Shown: piece by piece, positions 22,859 through 33,700 of the stretch
Position numbering within the stretch: the first letter of the stretch is position 1
How the letters are laid out: each line of letters opens with the position of its first letter
NCBI RefSeq assembly: GCF_025766255.1
Contig: NW_026516730.1
Span: forward strand, 1-64,000
DNA length: 64,000 bases
Reading direction: 5' to 3'
Source: Zychaea mexicana
Taxonomy: Eukaryota > Mucoromycota > Mucoromycetes > Mucorales > Lichtheimiaceae
Program-made: the position numbers and the translations under genes
Notes under the pieces: model-generated
The model's input: only the letters and a program-made list of their open reading frames with translations
What the model was told of the DNA's origin: nothing
Database searches by the model: none

Positions 22859-23090
22859 TGTAAGTTGCGGACAGGAACAAGACAAGACAAGACAGAAAGA
22901 CCGGACGAGAATGTGCTAGGTGCTTTCAGCAAGAACAGGACAAGACAAGAAGGAAACCTAGAGGTAGGAGAGCAGATGATGAGAGAAGATATAAGGAACA
23001 AGATATCTGACTGATGATTTATTATCCAAAAACTATGGTGTTTATATATCTTTTACTATGGAATTTATCAATGTGAATAAACGGAAAGAT
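22859..23090 (-). repeat. 5' LTR of chromovirus 2, partial
   Basis: Matches the first two thirds of 17604-17973 (plus-strand order) and stops abruptly after cggaaagat. The missing third is found inverted at 25207-25315. The adjacent bases on the element side (tcatatctgac, minus strand) would hold the primer-binding site. Confidence 0.88.
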
Positions 23091-24387
23091 CGATGAAACT
23101 AATATCTGAAAGCTTTCTCACCCCGTTATATATACAATAAAATGATAGCATATCGTGTAAAGGCGACAATTGCATTAGTCGAACAACAGGAAAGTAGCTT
23201 CGATGATGGTGAAATTGGTAATGTTTGGAAGTGATCGTACACTTATTATACCTTCCGCATTGAATGACAACAATTTCCCCTCCACAATGACACCCCAAAA
23301 ACGCACATACAATGAATCTGAGCAGGAATAAAACCCTTCCTTCTTACTGGACGATTGTGTGTATTGTAATGTAATTCGTAAAAGCTTGAGTTAAGGGTTT
23401 AATAAATCTGATTATAATTAGCTGCGTAACACGCTAACTTTAAATTCAGTACTCAAATGACCTTGTCAATTTGGCTTACTTTCACGTACCATATATGCAC
23501 GTCAACAGCAATCTTTAGTTTCCGGAAAAATAACAGACTTGACAATTTAGAACATTAAAGAACTAGTCTGTCGTTGTATGCGTGCTGTCCAGCGAATTAT
23601 AATATTATAATTGTTGTTTGGCTAGGTTTTGTAATCAAAGTATGATCAGGACACGGAACCTAGATTTGCCTGTTGATGGTGAAGAAAAGTGAATCGGTTA
23701 CATTCATCCTGTGAATTACACGCTTGTCTCATCAAGTCTAAAGCTGTACCTGCATCCAATCACAGGCAACCATCATTCTTATCATATATCACTTCCTCGG
23801 TTTCTCAGGTAATCCAAATAAATCCAGGACTCATCACTGAATGATACCTAGGTCCCTCAGTTTCTTCATACTTGCATAGATATAGCCAACCCCTTTCATT
23901 ACGAATCTGTCAAATAGCAACTTTACTAATACACCTTTAACATCACCAAGTTAGCTAGCAAATTACTGTAAACTGAAGTTCAGGCTAACAATCATTCATA
24001 TCTTTTATGTACTTTATTTTATAATATCGGGTGCAGGCAGCAAATATAACAGCGGGAATTAACAAGGGATAATTTTGATATCCTCAAGAATAACTAAGAT
24101 CCAAAGTCTATCACTATGATCCAGATACGTCCTGGTTGCAAGACATCATTCTTATCCAATTCCCATCACCCACTAGTACGCTGTCATCGTTTAGGCTTAA
24201 ATTTTTTTGACAGTACTAAATCTCGCATTTTCTCTATCCACAGATTGGACATTTATGATATTTAATGTGCTTTGGGTTAGTTTTTTGATAAAAGTTTTGC
24301 TAGACCGTGTCGCCCATCTAAAGATACTCACATGAAAGTCAATTGTATTTGATACTATAAATGGAACCCCTAAGTAACACACACTGA

Positions 24388-24814
24388 GGTTGCTCCGAAC
24401 AGAGAACACCATACCCCAATGTAGTAATGGAAAATAAATTTTCCGTTTTCCTTCCAAAAGAGGGCTTCTCGGAGGCCTCCAATTTTGGTAACGGCTTCTC
24501 CGATGGGAAGGCCTCCGTGGTGGCTCGCTCGGATCGATATAAAAGGAAACTGTCACTTCATGAATAATAAAAGATTGAAAGAAAAATACACCTCTATTTT
24601 TCATCTATTCTATCTGCTTTTATCAAAAAATGAACGATATTCCACCATCAGCTATTATTCGCAATCGCGTTGTTATTCATGCAACACCTCGGGGTATGTA
24701 CAGAAAAGGAAGTTTCTCGGCGCGTTGCGCCTTTATCTCGATCCGAGTAGAGAGGACTTTAAATTTTTGCAAAACTGTTTTGGGTTCTCTGTTCGGAGCG
24801 AAATGAGAGCAACC
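24388..24814 (-). mobile_element. 427-bp Harbinger-like non-autonomous element
   Basis: Present in copy X, absent from copy Y. Ends are GGTTGCTCCGAACAGAGAAC and, inverted, GTTCTCTGTTCGGAGC...GAGCAACC. A 3-bp duplication TGA flanks it (24385-24387 and 24815-24817); the empty site in copy Y (near 41145) has one TGA. A 3-bp TNA duplication suits PIF/Harbinger. Inside lies a TATAAAAGG box (near 24537) and a short frame from an ATG at about 24630 (MNDIPPSAIIRNRVVIHATP). That frame could be the remnant 5' end of a transposase. Confidence 0.8.
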
Positions 24815-24830
24815 TGACTATAACCACTTA

Positions 24831-25011
24831 GAGCTTCCCCAGCAGACTCGTCAAATAAAATAATAGCGAGTCCGGTTATCACTCGTCATTTTGGCGAGGT
24901 TCGACGAAAAAAATAGCCGGTCCGCAAAATAGCGACAGCGAGTCTGTTGGGAAAACAAACTCGCTAGTTTTGTCGCTAAAATAGCTTTTAGCGAGTCTGC
25001 TGGGGATGATC
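24831..25011 (-). mobile_element. 181-bp MITE (copy X)
   Basis: Terminal inverted repeats CCCCAGCAGACTCG and CGAGTCTGCTGGGG, with GAGC-type outer ends and TTA/TAA at the borders. Internal sequence is built from short inverted segments of tagcgacaaaa type. It is the same length as its partner at 40955-41135, so it was inserted before the duplication. Confidence 0.75.
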
Positions 25012-25206
25012 TAACACTAAGCGCAAGTATTTTCGATTATGTGAAAGGTAGGAGGATTATTAAGTAAAGAAACAGTTGAAGGAAAATCGCGAATGGACGC
25101 TGAGGGACCAGCAGCAGTGCTATCTAGTTTTCCACATCCACCACTTGGACAGCCAGGCAGCGGTCCTTTTTTAGTTAAAGGAAGATGAGACGCAAATGGA
25201 CGCTGA

Positions 25207-25315
25207 TGTTATGAACATTCCTCGACCTCTACTAAGTGATCGTCATCAACCTCGATGATCACTTATTAAATCCCCAAGTAACAATATCATCCATCATCAT
25301 CGTCTGAATTATCAA
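25207..25315 (+). repeat. Displaced third of the chromovirus 2 LTR
   Basis: Starts tgttatgaacattcctcg and runs through gaattatcaactactgacc. It equals the part of the LTR missing after 23090, in opposite orientation. It marks the second breakpoint of the 2.2-kb inversion. Confidence 0.85.
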
Positions 25316-25343
25316 CTACTGACCTTCATTTGATAGAGTTGTT

Positions 25344-27318
25344 TCAGAAATTTGATGTATGTTTTGTAGAAGTTTTGTAGAAGTTTTGTAACTCGGTTGG
25401 AATGCGTAATTCTTGCTGGTGTTCGATCTTGCAAACATAGCCCGCCGGCGCATCCATCACCGAAGTCACGACACGTAGATCTATATGAAATCGATCAACA
25501 CAATCTCTTTCGTCTGTTGCAGCACAAAAGAATAACTTACGTGTGTGTGAATAGCCCACAACACAAATTAAACGGATTTTTCGTTCGTCGTTGTTTACTT
25601 CGGCATCAATACGAAACAACATATCCTTTATCTTTTTGGGCAACTTCAGGAGTTTCTGTACAAGCTCCTTCGCTCCGACGCCTGCTTCATCCGAATACCC
25701 ATGTTCGGCCGAGGCAAATTTTAACATGTTTTTCGCGCGATGATAAGGTCAGGCTTGGCGTTGTGAACCTTCTGTTTTATAAGTCCATTAGCTGCACGTC
25801 TTTCTTCGTTGTGCTGTGCTGATATGCAGCAGATTGTGGGTCGCTTCTGAATGACAAAAATACTGTAAGTTTGAATTCTTATATCAATGCTCTTTATACT
25901 GTTACTTCGATCAGTACCGTTGGACAGCCACTGCCAAATCATCAAAGGAATCGTTGATAGCTCGCCACAGCCGCAGCATATCGCGTTCTTTACCTTTGAA
26001 TCCCAGGTTTGCAATAGCGCCACAAGGACTGACCGCATCGCGATGGGCATGAACAGCGATATGGCGGATATCGTTGATGTCGGCCTATTGTACGGGTTCT
26101 TCAAAGTTAATAATCTAACACTGAATTTTCATTAAAGCTTATATGACCAGACGACATACCATATTGATTAAAGTAGTTTTTCTTAAAGTAGTTGACGTTA
26201 AGAGTGATCATTTTCTGAACCAACGAACGGATTGCAACTCGGATACTCATCCTCTCTCTCTGCATTAATACTAAGTAAGCATAAGCCCGGTTTTGATCTA
26301 TACGAAACGAGTTGATACTGTAAAGCACTTTACTTTGTCTCGAACACGAAGAAGAAGGAAGGCTATCTATGCTCATTTCCATTCGTTTACCTGCAGCCTC
26401 GCTGAAAGCTGATGTGAACGGCTTAACAGATATGTGTACTGTAATTATAACTAATTCACTGTGAATTGATGTTTTTTTCTCCGTGAAACATCGTAACTAT
26501 CACATAAGAAACCTTCAGACAGATAATCTTTTTCCCCGTTTTCTTTTGCCGGCTCAATATTTTTGGTGGTCGATGTTGATGATATTGTCGGATTCGCAGC
26601 AAGAGCTAAAGGGAGTGATATCCGCGAGTACATTTATTGGTCTCAACAAATGTGCATCTCAAAGCAAGAATTCGGTATCCTGAAATACTAGCGTTAAACA
26701 AACCAAATATCTTTCAAACTCCTGAATATTAGATGTCACTTTGAATTTTTTATTTTTTTGCTTATTGGGAATGAGGTGTCTTGTAAGAAGAAGTGATGGT
26801 GGCTGATGGTGAACTTGGGGCGGCTGTTGCAGGTACCTGCTCGTTGCGCTGTATGATAATACAATTAGTACTGAGCTTGTCAAAATCCAGTAGGAGACCG
26901 TACCTTGACCAGCTCTTCCAGGATTTCTATCCAATTTGGCTGCTGCTTGGTCCATTTCTTCAATGGCATTATCAGTAAACGGCCTTAAACCGCAGACATT
27001 TATACATTTTCAACTTACTGGAACTTGGAATTCTTTTATAGCTTTGGTGAACAAATAGTTCCATGTTCCTTTGACATCTCTTAAGTTGCTGTGGCTGTAC
27101 ACGAACTCGGGATCGAACTGATAAAAATTCCTTAAAGTAACTGCACCCTGTTCGACGGCAAGGTACTTTTTGAAAGCTACGAATTGCAGTAATATGAGAC
27201 GCATGTTGTCAAATTTCTACATGTTATTGATTTTAAAGAACATGTAAAGTACCTTCTTTAAAAGCTTCTACGTCTGAAGCGTGCGAGTGCGTTTTAGGAG
27301 TGTTGCGAGAAGACATCT
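25344..27318 (-). pseudogene. Multi-exon Mucorales-type multi-copy gene with nuclease-like C-terminus (copy X)
   Basis: Minus-strand gene of unknown function. Exon 1 begins at an ATG near 27315 (MSSRNTPKTHSHASDVEAFK, then EG at a GT donor). Exon 2 codes NFYQFDPEFVYSHSNLRDV and GTWNYLFTKAIKEFQVP. Exon 3 codes EMDQAAAKLDRNPGRAGQG. Weaker exons follow at 26451-26633 and 26107-26382 (SIDSLPSSSCSRQSKVLYS). The last part has KPDLIIARK (25721-26104), then in another frame FASAEHGYSDEAGVGAKELV and ELRIPTELQNFY (25344-25727). A Pro-Asp followed by a Glu-Gly pair and a Lys-rich helix recalls a PD-(D/E)xK nuclease-like core in large multi-copy Mucorales proteins. That is inference from memory of the fold. 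The frame shift between KPDLIIARK and FASAEHG also occurs in the other copies, so the gene was already broken or is spliced unusually. Confidence 0.5.
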
Positions 27319-27404
27319 GAAATTGGGAATGGGGAAGCAACAAAGAACAATTGCTCGCAGACGATCGGCATGATAATAATATTCGCTGCGCAACGCGTCA
27401 CAAC

Positions 27405-27560
27405 ACGCTTTTTTTGAACCCCGATGAAGGGGCAATGGCTTTTCCGATAAGGTTTGCTTTATGCATTTTTGACCATGCGTTGACCCAAACCTCATCCATC
27501 ACCAGTGTATACCGTTCCTGATTTAACATGTCTCTAACCAAATATCGTTCGGTCCTTATA
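27405..27560 (-). pseudogene. Unrecognised coding remnant
   Basis: Minus-strand frame YLVRDMLNQERYTLVMDEVW then NAWSKMHKANLIGKAIAPSS and GFKKSVL, ending at a stop near 27405. Amino-acid usage looks protein-like, but there is no start codon of its own and I do not recognise the family. It lies just upstream of the multi-exon gene of copy X and could be an exon of a different broken gene. Confidence 0.25.
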
Positions 27561-27815
27561 TTTTTAACCGATGTCAACCACGTCTCTCGTTACTAGATCC
27601 AACTCTCGGACACAGCCGTCCACAACAGCGCCATCTGTAGCTGCACAAGTTGTTACGCTACTTGCTCAATACTGAATGGCTTGCAACCTATTCTGTTATG
27701 CCGTCTCAATAACCATCGTGGCAACTTGTGTCTGCTGGTAATATGCAACAAACGTTGGTGTTGTCCTTATCAGCTTTTGTGTCTCTTTTTTAATTATTAC
27801 TATTATTTATTTTGT

Positions 27816-29232
27816 GAGAATTAGTACGCGGGCTGAAAAATTGAGACCTTTGGGCTGAAAAATTGCCGGCATTTTAGTATCATTCAGCCCGCTTTGTTAA
27901 TGTCGAGGGCTCGAGCACTACGCGGGCTGAAGGATCTTATATGGTGTATTGTCTTCAAACTACACCGCCTTGATATCTGCTACAGATATACATCTCACTT
28001 AAAATAAACTTATAGCTTACAGTCACTTATTCCAATACTTGAATTTTGATGCAAAAGACAAATTCATGTGGCCACAGCAATTCTGATCTGGGCCACTGTA
28101 ATAGCAATGACAGCAAGCTTTTAAAAAAAAAGAAGTGACAACGCGATGGCCAACAGCAATTCTGACGTGGCCAATATAATAGTAATGAGAGCAATCTTTT
28201 AAGAAAGAAGCATCGCGATGATCAACTAAATGCGACATATGGTAGTGAATGCATCCAGTATACACTTAGCCACTGTACTTCTAACTGGAGCAATTTAAAC
28301 ATATCAACAGTGACCAAGTTCTCAGAGAAAAGAATAATGCCAAGAAGATGCAATGAGCGTTTGGCGGTCAATCAAATTTATATAGAAAAGGGGCACGCGA
28401 AAGAAGAGTAATGAAGGAGTGACTATAATTGTATCGGAAAGAAGATGAATCATGGGTCATTAAGTACATGTACTTCAAAATCCCTTTTGATTTTGTACAC
28501 GTACCAACAGACAGACTTATGAACGACTTTTGGGCTCGGGATCAGCCCTTTAGTTTATCAACGATTTGGCTAATTGGATTATGAGCGCGCTTTGACACGT
28601 TTGGAGGGCGTACGTTCCAGGCATTACAGTTGTTTCCGGCCATGTCCAGGAAGTTGCGGTTAATAAAGATAATTTAATACCGTAAGAAGCAGCGTTAGGA
28701 CTAGAAATGCACCATCTTTCAAAGAATCAAATGTTGTATTTGATTTTCAGGGACAGGGCATAAGCGGTGGAGAGGCCAAAGGCGCCTGCTCTGACAATGA
28801 TGATTATGGAGTTAGGTGCTGGTGTATGATTACATTCGTTGATTTGAACCTACTGTGGTGTTACCCAATGCCAGTACTTTACGAGCCATCAAATTTATCT
28901 ATAAAGATACATTATTTATCTAGCGTTACATATATTGAGCGTTCTGGCTGTGCATTCCGTTGAGAATTATTGAATAATAAGAGATGTACTTTCAAATCAG
29001 AGTTGCTGGACATAGGACACGCACTTTAAGTAAGCGTGAGATAGGTGCTACGTATTCTACTATTAAATATGGTGGGATGTGTCACAGAAATGGATATGAG
29101 TAGAGTACAAAACCGTTCAGCCCACGTAGTGCTCGAGCCCTTAACATTAACAAAGCGGGCTGAATACTACTAAAATGCCGGAAATTTTTCAGCCCAGCTG
29201 GTCTCAATTTTTCAGCCCGCGTACTAATTCTC
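27816..29232. mobile_element. 1.4-kb non-autonomous element with about 125-bp terminal inverted repeats
   Basis: Both ends read inward as gagaattagtacgcgggc, followed by repeated gggctgaaaaatt motifs and cagcccgctttgttaatg. The arms (27816-27945 and 29105-29232) match over about 125 bp with a few differences. Flanks are AT-rich and give no clear target duplication. No transposase is inside. The interior has a 70-bp imperfect tandem pair (about 28060-28230) with the motif caattctgaYSTGGcca. It belongs to a TIR superfamily I cannot name. Confidence 0.75.
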
Positions 29233-29252
29233 TATTTTTTTTGCAGTCGCAG

Positions 29253-29657
29253 TTAATCCGTCAAGCCGTTGATATTGCCCAAAATTGTTGTTTTACGAAG
29301 GCGGTGCGCTGCCTTCATCACAATGTGTGGGTGCAAGGTGGTTAAAGCAGGTGTTCTTGTGGCTGTGGCTACGGCTGCGGCTGTCGGGGCTGTTGTGATG
29401 ATTACTGTTGTTTTTCTTAGTGACGAATGTTCTGGGGAGTCATGGTGTTGGCGTTGTTGTTGTCGTTGTTGCTGGTCACGGTCTTGAAGTAATGGTGCTG
29501 CTGCTGGTGTATGATCGTAAGGGTTAGAGCCACTACTGTCAGAATCGTCAACTATACTGTCATCGTGGTTATATTTGTCACCGTATTGACTAGGAATTAT
29601 GAGCCGCCGCAGCTTCCGTGATAATCGATCCAGTTTGCCATCCATGTGTTGTAACAT
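29253..29657 (-). CDS. Hypothetical low-complexity protein, doubtful
   Basis: A 134-residue minus-strand frame, MLQHMDGKLDRLSRKLRRL then an acidic Ser/Asp segment, a Gln-rich run and an Ala/Thr-rich tail. The first 60 residues look like a coiled-coil plus linker. The rest may only reflect GTT/GCT triplet bias. It ends 20 bp from the right end of the 1.4-kb TIR element and may be a gene interrupted by it. No family recognised. Confidence 0.3.
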   Translation of the reverse strand: MLQHMDGKLDRLSRKLRRLIIPSQYGDKYNHDDSIVDDSDSSGSNPYDHTPAAAPLLQDRDQQQRQQQRQHHDSPEHSSLRKTTVIITTAPTAAAVATATRTPALTTLHPHIVMKAAHRLRKTTILGNINGLTD

Positions 29658-30120
29658 GCGTCGACTCTAGCTGCCTCGGGTACATCGGTTTGCCTTGCAC
29701 TGTTGGGCCTAAAGACAACGCCTCGTCTGGCTATTGATCCTTCATGTGTAGTAGAATCCGTTTCGAATGGGAACCAGTTTACTAGTAGGGGTCAAGGCTG
29801 TGGCTGCTGCCACATCACTTAATAGAGAAACTGCTACTGTACTGGTTAATACGTCGAACAGGAATGCGAAATATTTGCTCATTGTATTTAATGACCTTGT
29901 ACTTCCCTTTTGAGACCGATGATTCGCTGTTGTTCATGAGATATATGGATAGTGTGTGTGTGTGTGTGTAGTACGTGTATGTATTATTTAAATTAGGCTC
30001 CAACGAACTTGGGACTCCTTTCTTCCTTCGATAATCCAATCAGTATACGTCAATGGGTGTTCTAGTTTTGACTAGTATAAGTTGGGAATCATGATGAAAT
30101 ATACAAACAAAATATTGGTT
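29658..30120. other. Intergenic, (GT)n microsatellite
   Basis: No gene seen. A short (gt)n run lies at about 29951-29969. Confidence 0.5.
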
Positions 30121-30920
30121 TGTTAACTATGAAAAAGAAAAAGGATATCTGATCCAACTGTGGCGTATTCTAAACTATGTCTACCACGATCAGATGGTAG
30201 TATCCGCTTACTCTCCAGTGATTCAACAGAATGCCCTCCGGCTGGGGTGGATTCAACCTATGCTGGAGGAATCTGGTACATATATATCCACACCATATTC
30301 TACTTTTGATCCATCAAATACTCGCCACCACCATATTTTGTGCGACTACCGGTTGCTGCTGGCGGACCCACAGGCAAGGAAAATAGGCGCCGTCCATGCA
30401 TCACGCGGTAGGATTGGGAGGAACTGCGGATCACCAAAGCAACAACATTACAATCACCTCTAAAAAGCGTTATTGGCAACTTTTGTGGGAAATACCTATG
30501 GAACACACTACCAGGAACATTTATACTGGATCTTTTATAGGACTTCGCCCACCGCAAGATTACTCTATCAAGGCATCACCAATCTCCTGCCAAACTACAT
30601 ATGTTCTATTTATCGCCAGGAGGAAGACTCCATTGACCATTTATTGATGCCATGCCCTGCTAAACGAGCGGTTTAAATAATTACTTGGCAGCACTTAACA
30701 CATACCGATTCACATCGAGAATCTACCCTTACTTTCATCACAACATGCAAGAAACCGTATCACCACTTTACTACCAAGCAACTACTTTGTTTTCTCTCAT
30801 ATATCATGCTACAGATACGGCGCGTCCACTGGAACCCTATCTTTAGTAACGTCTGTTTCTTCTCTTTACATGTAGTCGCAGATGCCATATATGCGGTACA
30901 AACTCGTATGAGCCTTTAAA
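30121..30920 (+). pseudogene. LINE 3' fragment (RT zinc-binding domain)
   Basis: Plus-strand remnant of a non-LTR retrotransposon. Across three frames it codes LRLGWIQPMLEESG, YWIFYRTSPTARLLYQGI, then LLPNYICSIYRQEEDSIDH and LLMPCPAKRAV. The last matches the zf-RVT pattern (C...C...DSIDH...CP..RAVW) found at the C-terminus of many LINE reverse transcriptases. The first expected Cys pair is partly lost. The reverse transcriptase proper is absent, which fits 5' truncation. It is related in type to the LINE at 50943-54294. Confidence 0.65.
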
Positions 30921-31049
30921 AAACCGCTGTGTATATGTTCCTTTTCGCTCAACAGTAGTGGAGGACGCAGGCACATTACTTCTTTTGAACATATGACTTG
31001 TATTTTGATAGAATTTAAAAGGCTATTAACCTCTCATACAAAAGAAGAC

Positions 31050-32625
31050 TGCAATTGTCGCCTTTACGATATGCTATTATATAATTGTATATATAAACTG
31101 GTCCCTCCGCTTCGCTTCCGGACGATGTGAGCCCCACCGCTCCGCTGCGTGTCAGCATCTGTCCTCCAGGGACTAGTTTATTATTGTATATATAACGGTG
31201 TGAGAAATGCAAAAACTTTCAGATATTAGTTTCATCGTTTTACTTACCTTCATTTGATAGACTTGTTTCAGGAATTTGATGTATGTTTTGTAGAAGTTAT
31301 GTAGAAGTTTTGTAACTCGGTTGGAATGCGTAATTCTTGCTGGTGTTCGATCTTGCAAACATAGCCCGCCGGCGCATCCATCACCGAAGTCACGACACGT
31401 AGATCTATATGAAATCGATCAACACAATCTCTTTCGTCTGTTGCAGCACAAAAGAATAACTTACGTGTGTGTGAATAGCCCACAACACAAATTGAACGGA
31501 TTTTCGTTCGTCGTTGTTTACTTCGGCATCAATACGAAACAACATATCCTTTATCTTTTTAGGGCAACTTCAGGAGTTTCTATACAAGCTCCTTCGCTCC
31601 GACGCCTGCTTCATCCGAATACCCATGTTCGGCCGAGGCAAATTTTAACATGTTTTTCGCGCGATGATAAGGTCAGGCTTGGCGTTGTGAACCTTCTGTT
31701 TTATAAGTCCATTAGCTGCACGTCTTTCTTCGTTGTGCTGTGCTGATATGCAGCAGATTGTGGGTCGCTTCTGAATGACAAAAATACTGTAAGTTTGAAT
31801 TCTTATATCAATGCTCTTTATACTGTTACTTCGATCAGTACCGTTGGACAGCCACTGCCAAATCATCAAAGGAATCGTTGATAGCTCGCCACAGCCGCAG
31901 CATATCGCGTTCTTTACCTTTGAATCCCAGGTTTGCAATAGCGCCACAAGGACTGACCGCATCGCGATGGGCATGAACAGCGATATGGCGGATATCGTTG
32001 ATGTCGGCCTATTGTACGGGTTCTTCAAAGTTAATAATCTAACACTGAATTTTCATTAAAGCTTATATGACCAGACGACATACCATATTGATTAAAGTAG
32101 TTTTTCTTAAAGTAGTTGACGTTAAGAGTGATCATTTTCTGAACCAACGAACGGATTGCAACTCGGATACTCATCCTCTCTCTCTGCATTAATACTAAGT
32201 AAGCATAAGCCCGGTTTTGATCTATACGAAACGAGTTGATACTGTAAAGCACTTTACTTTGTCTCGAACACGAAGAAGAAGGAAGGCTATCTATGCTCAT
32301 TTCCATTCGTTTACCTGCAGCCTCGCTGAAAGCTGATGTGAACGGCTTAACAGATATGTGTACTGTAATTATAACTAATTCACTGTGAATTGATGTTTTT
32401 TTCTCCGTGAAGCATCGTAACTATCACATAAGAAACCTTCAGACAGATAATCTTTTTCCCCGTTTTCTTTTGCCGGCTCAATATTTGTGGTGGTCGATGT
32501 TGATGATATTGTCGGATTCGCAGCAAGAGCTAAAGGGAGTGATATCGGCGAGTACATTTATTGGTCTCAACAAATGTGCTCTCAAAGCAAGAATTCGGTA
32601 TCCTGAAATACTAGTGTTAAACAAA
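31050..32625 (-). repeat. Third partial copy (Z) of the duplicated unit, with truncated multi-copy gene
   Basis: Matches 42363-43840 of copy Y in direct orientation, including the 3' half of the multi-exon gene. The minus-strand frames are at 31268-31483, 31645-32028, 32031-32306 and 32375-32557. It carries extra one-base indels (near 31503 and 31560) that shorten the terminal frame. The match ends at about 32625, where copy X and Y continue with further exons. It is joined on the left to the LINE fragment. Confidence 0.8.
31095..31179. mobile_element. 85-bp miniature inverted-repeat insertion
   Basis: Present in copy Z, absent at the same site in copies X and Y. Ends are AAACTGGTCCCT and AGGGACTAGTTT (inverted repeats with one mismatch). 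The sequence attgtatatata is duplicated on both sides, while the empty sites hold it once. It is far more GC-rich than its surroundings. Confidence 0.7.
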
Positions 32626-32899
32626 CCAATTATCTATCGCTATAGCTCCAGATAATTGAGGGAGTCCATCGGACTTCCCGAACCTGAACTGCAGAGGGTC
32701 CCACCCACCCTCCGCTATCGGCTACGCTCATTAAAGATCAAGGATTCGATAGTTGACACTCTTGGCACTTTATAGACAAAAATTTTCTTTTACCCAAATT
32801 TCATTTGTAATGTTTCTCTGATATATTCGACCAATAAAGCAGAAAAGATGATCACAGCACTCGGCAGTTCAGGTTCGTTCAGTCCTCCGGACTGAACTC
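32626..32899. other. Intergenic, no gene seen
   Basis: Contains two GC-richer patches with inverted motifs (agtccatcggacttcc; cagtccggactg). They may be remnants of miniature elements like that at 31095. No coding signal. Confidence 0.4.
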
Positions 32900-33178
32900 A
32901 CAAATAATTGTATAATAAGTAACGAGGCAAACAACATCATTAACATAACCAAGAGACGATACAACACGCCACCATAAGAAAAACACGTAATATGCAAACA
33001 AGAAAATAATATTATTAAAAGAAAATGATAACTTACAACCATGTCAGTTGCTTGAACGAATGAATGAAAGTAAGCCTTGAGTAGACAGCAACTAAATGGA
33101 TTGATTCATATAAATCATGTTGCATGGCTTCTTGGTACCACCAAAAGAGCAAAGATAAAGCCGAGTTTAATAACAGTA
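32900..33178 (-). repeat. Inverted copy of 40204-40475
   Basis: The reverse complement matches copy Y across the short signal-peptide-like ORF and the region downstream of it. One-base differences break the ORF here. Confidence 0.75.
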
Positions 33179-33184
33179 CACGTT

Positions 33185-33700
33185 GTAGGCAAAGTATTTT
33201 TTTGGAAGTTAGAAATAAAAAAGAAAAGAAGTAGTGTTGTTACATTTTGAATGGATGACGAATTGTTGATAGATGGAATAGTATATACAGGAATAAAAAA
33301 AGAAAAAAAAAGTAGCGTTGTTATACTTTGAAATGAATGAGGAATTGCTAATAGTTGGAATGGTATATACAGGAATAAAAAAGAAAAGAGTAAACATGAT
33401 GACTGACTTGTAAGTCATACTGTGCTGCTATCTGTCGTTGATTTTTGCTTTTTATTTTGAAGAGTGAAACACGAAGGGATCTTCACCACGTTTACACCTG
33501 GAGTATCCTCTAATTGGAAATCTGGTTCTTAGGTACCTCGATCATTCGTGTATTTTTCCAGAGTTGAGATTGATTCTTGGACCATGATCTGATTTGTGTG
33601 AAAAATGAAGTAGTCAAAAATAAAGTAGCGAAAAATAAAGTAGTCAAAAATGAAGTAATCAAAATAAAATAGTCAAAACTGAAAGAGCCAAAAATGGAAT
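33185..33700. repeat. Two small tandem arrays
   Basis: About 33200-33400 holds two copies of a 97-bp unit (ggaataaaaaagaaaa...tggtatatacag). About 33598-33700 holds six or so copies of a 16-18-bp unit (aaaaataaagtagtc). No gene is supported; frames here are repeat artefacts. Confidence 0.65.

Larger units (their letters stand above)
17604..23090 (-). mobile_element. Ty3/gypsy chromovirus 2 (minus strand), 5' LTR broken by an inversion
   Basis: Second LTR retrotransposon, a different subfamily from element 1. Reading on the minus strand the order is 5' LTR (22859-23090 plus a displaced piece at 25207-25315), gag, zinc knuckle, protease, RT, RNase H, integrase, chromodomain, a polypurine tract (17974-17985, gaggggaggtaa), and 3' LTR (17604-17973). 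The flanks of the two LTRs, once the inversion is undone, do not match, so no target duplication is visible. Against copy Y the bases equivalent to 40312-40765 are missing at this point. Confidence 0.92.
23091..25206 (-). repeat. Inverted block of the X/Y segmental duplication
   Basis: Reverse complement of about 40766-42460 in copy Y, while sequence on both sides of it is in direct orientation. This gap of more than 2 kb has no gene I can support. It holds two MITE-like insertions (24388-24814 and 24831-25011). The frame at 24197-24604 (minus) is shared only in part with 41139-41339 and is not convincing as protein. Confidence 0.8.
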
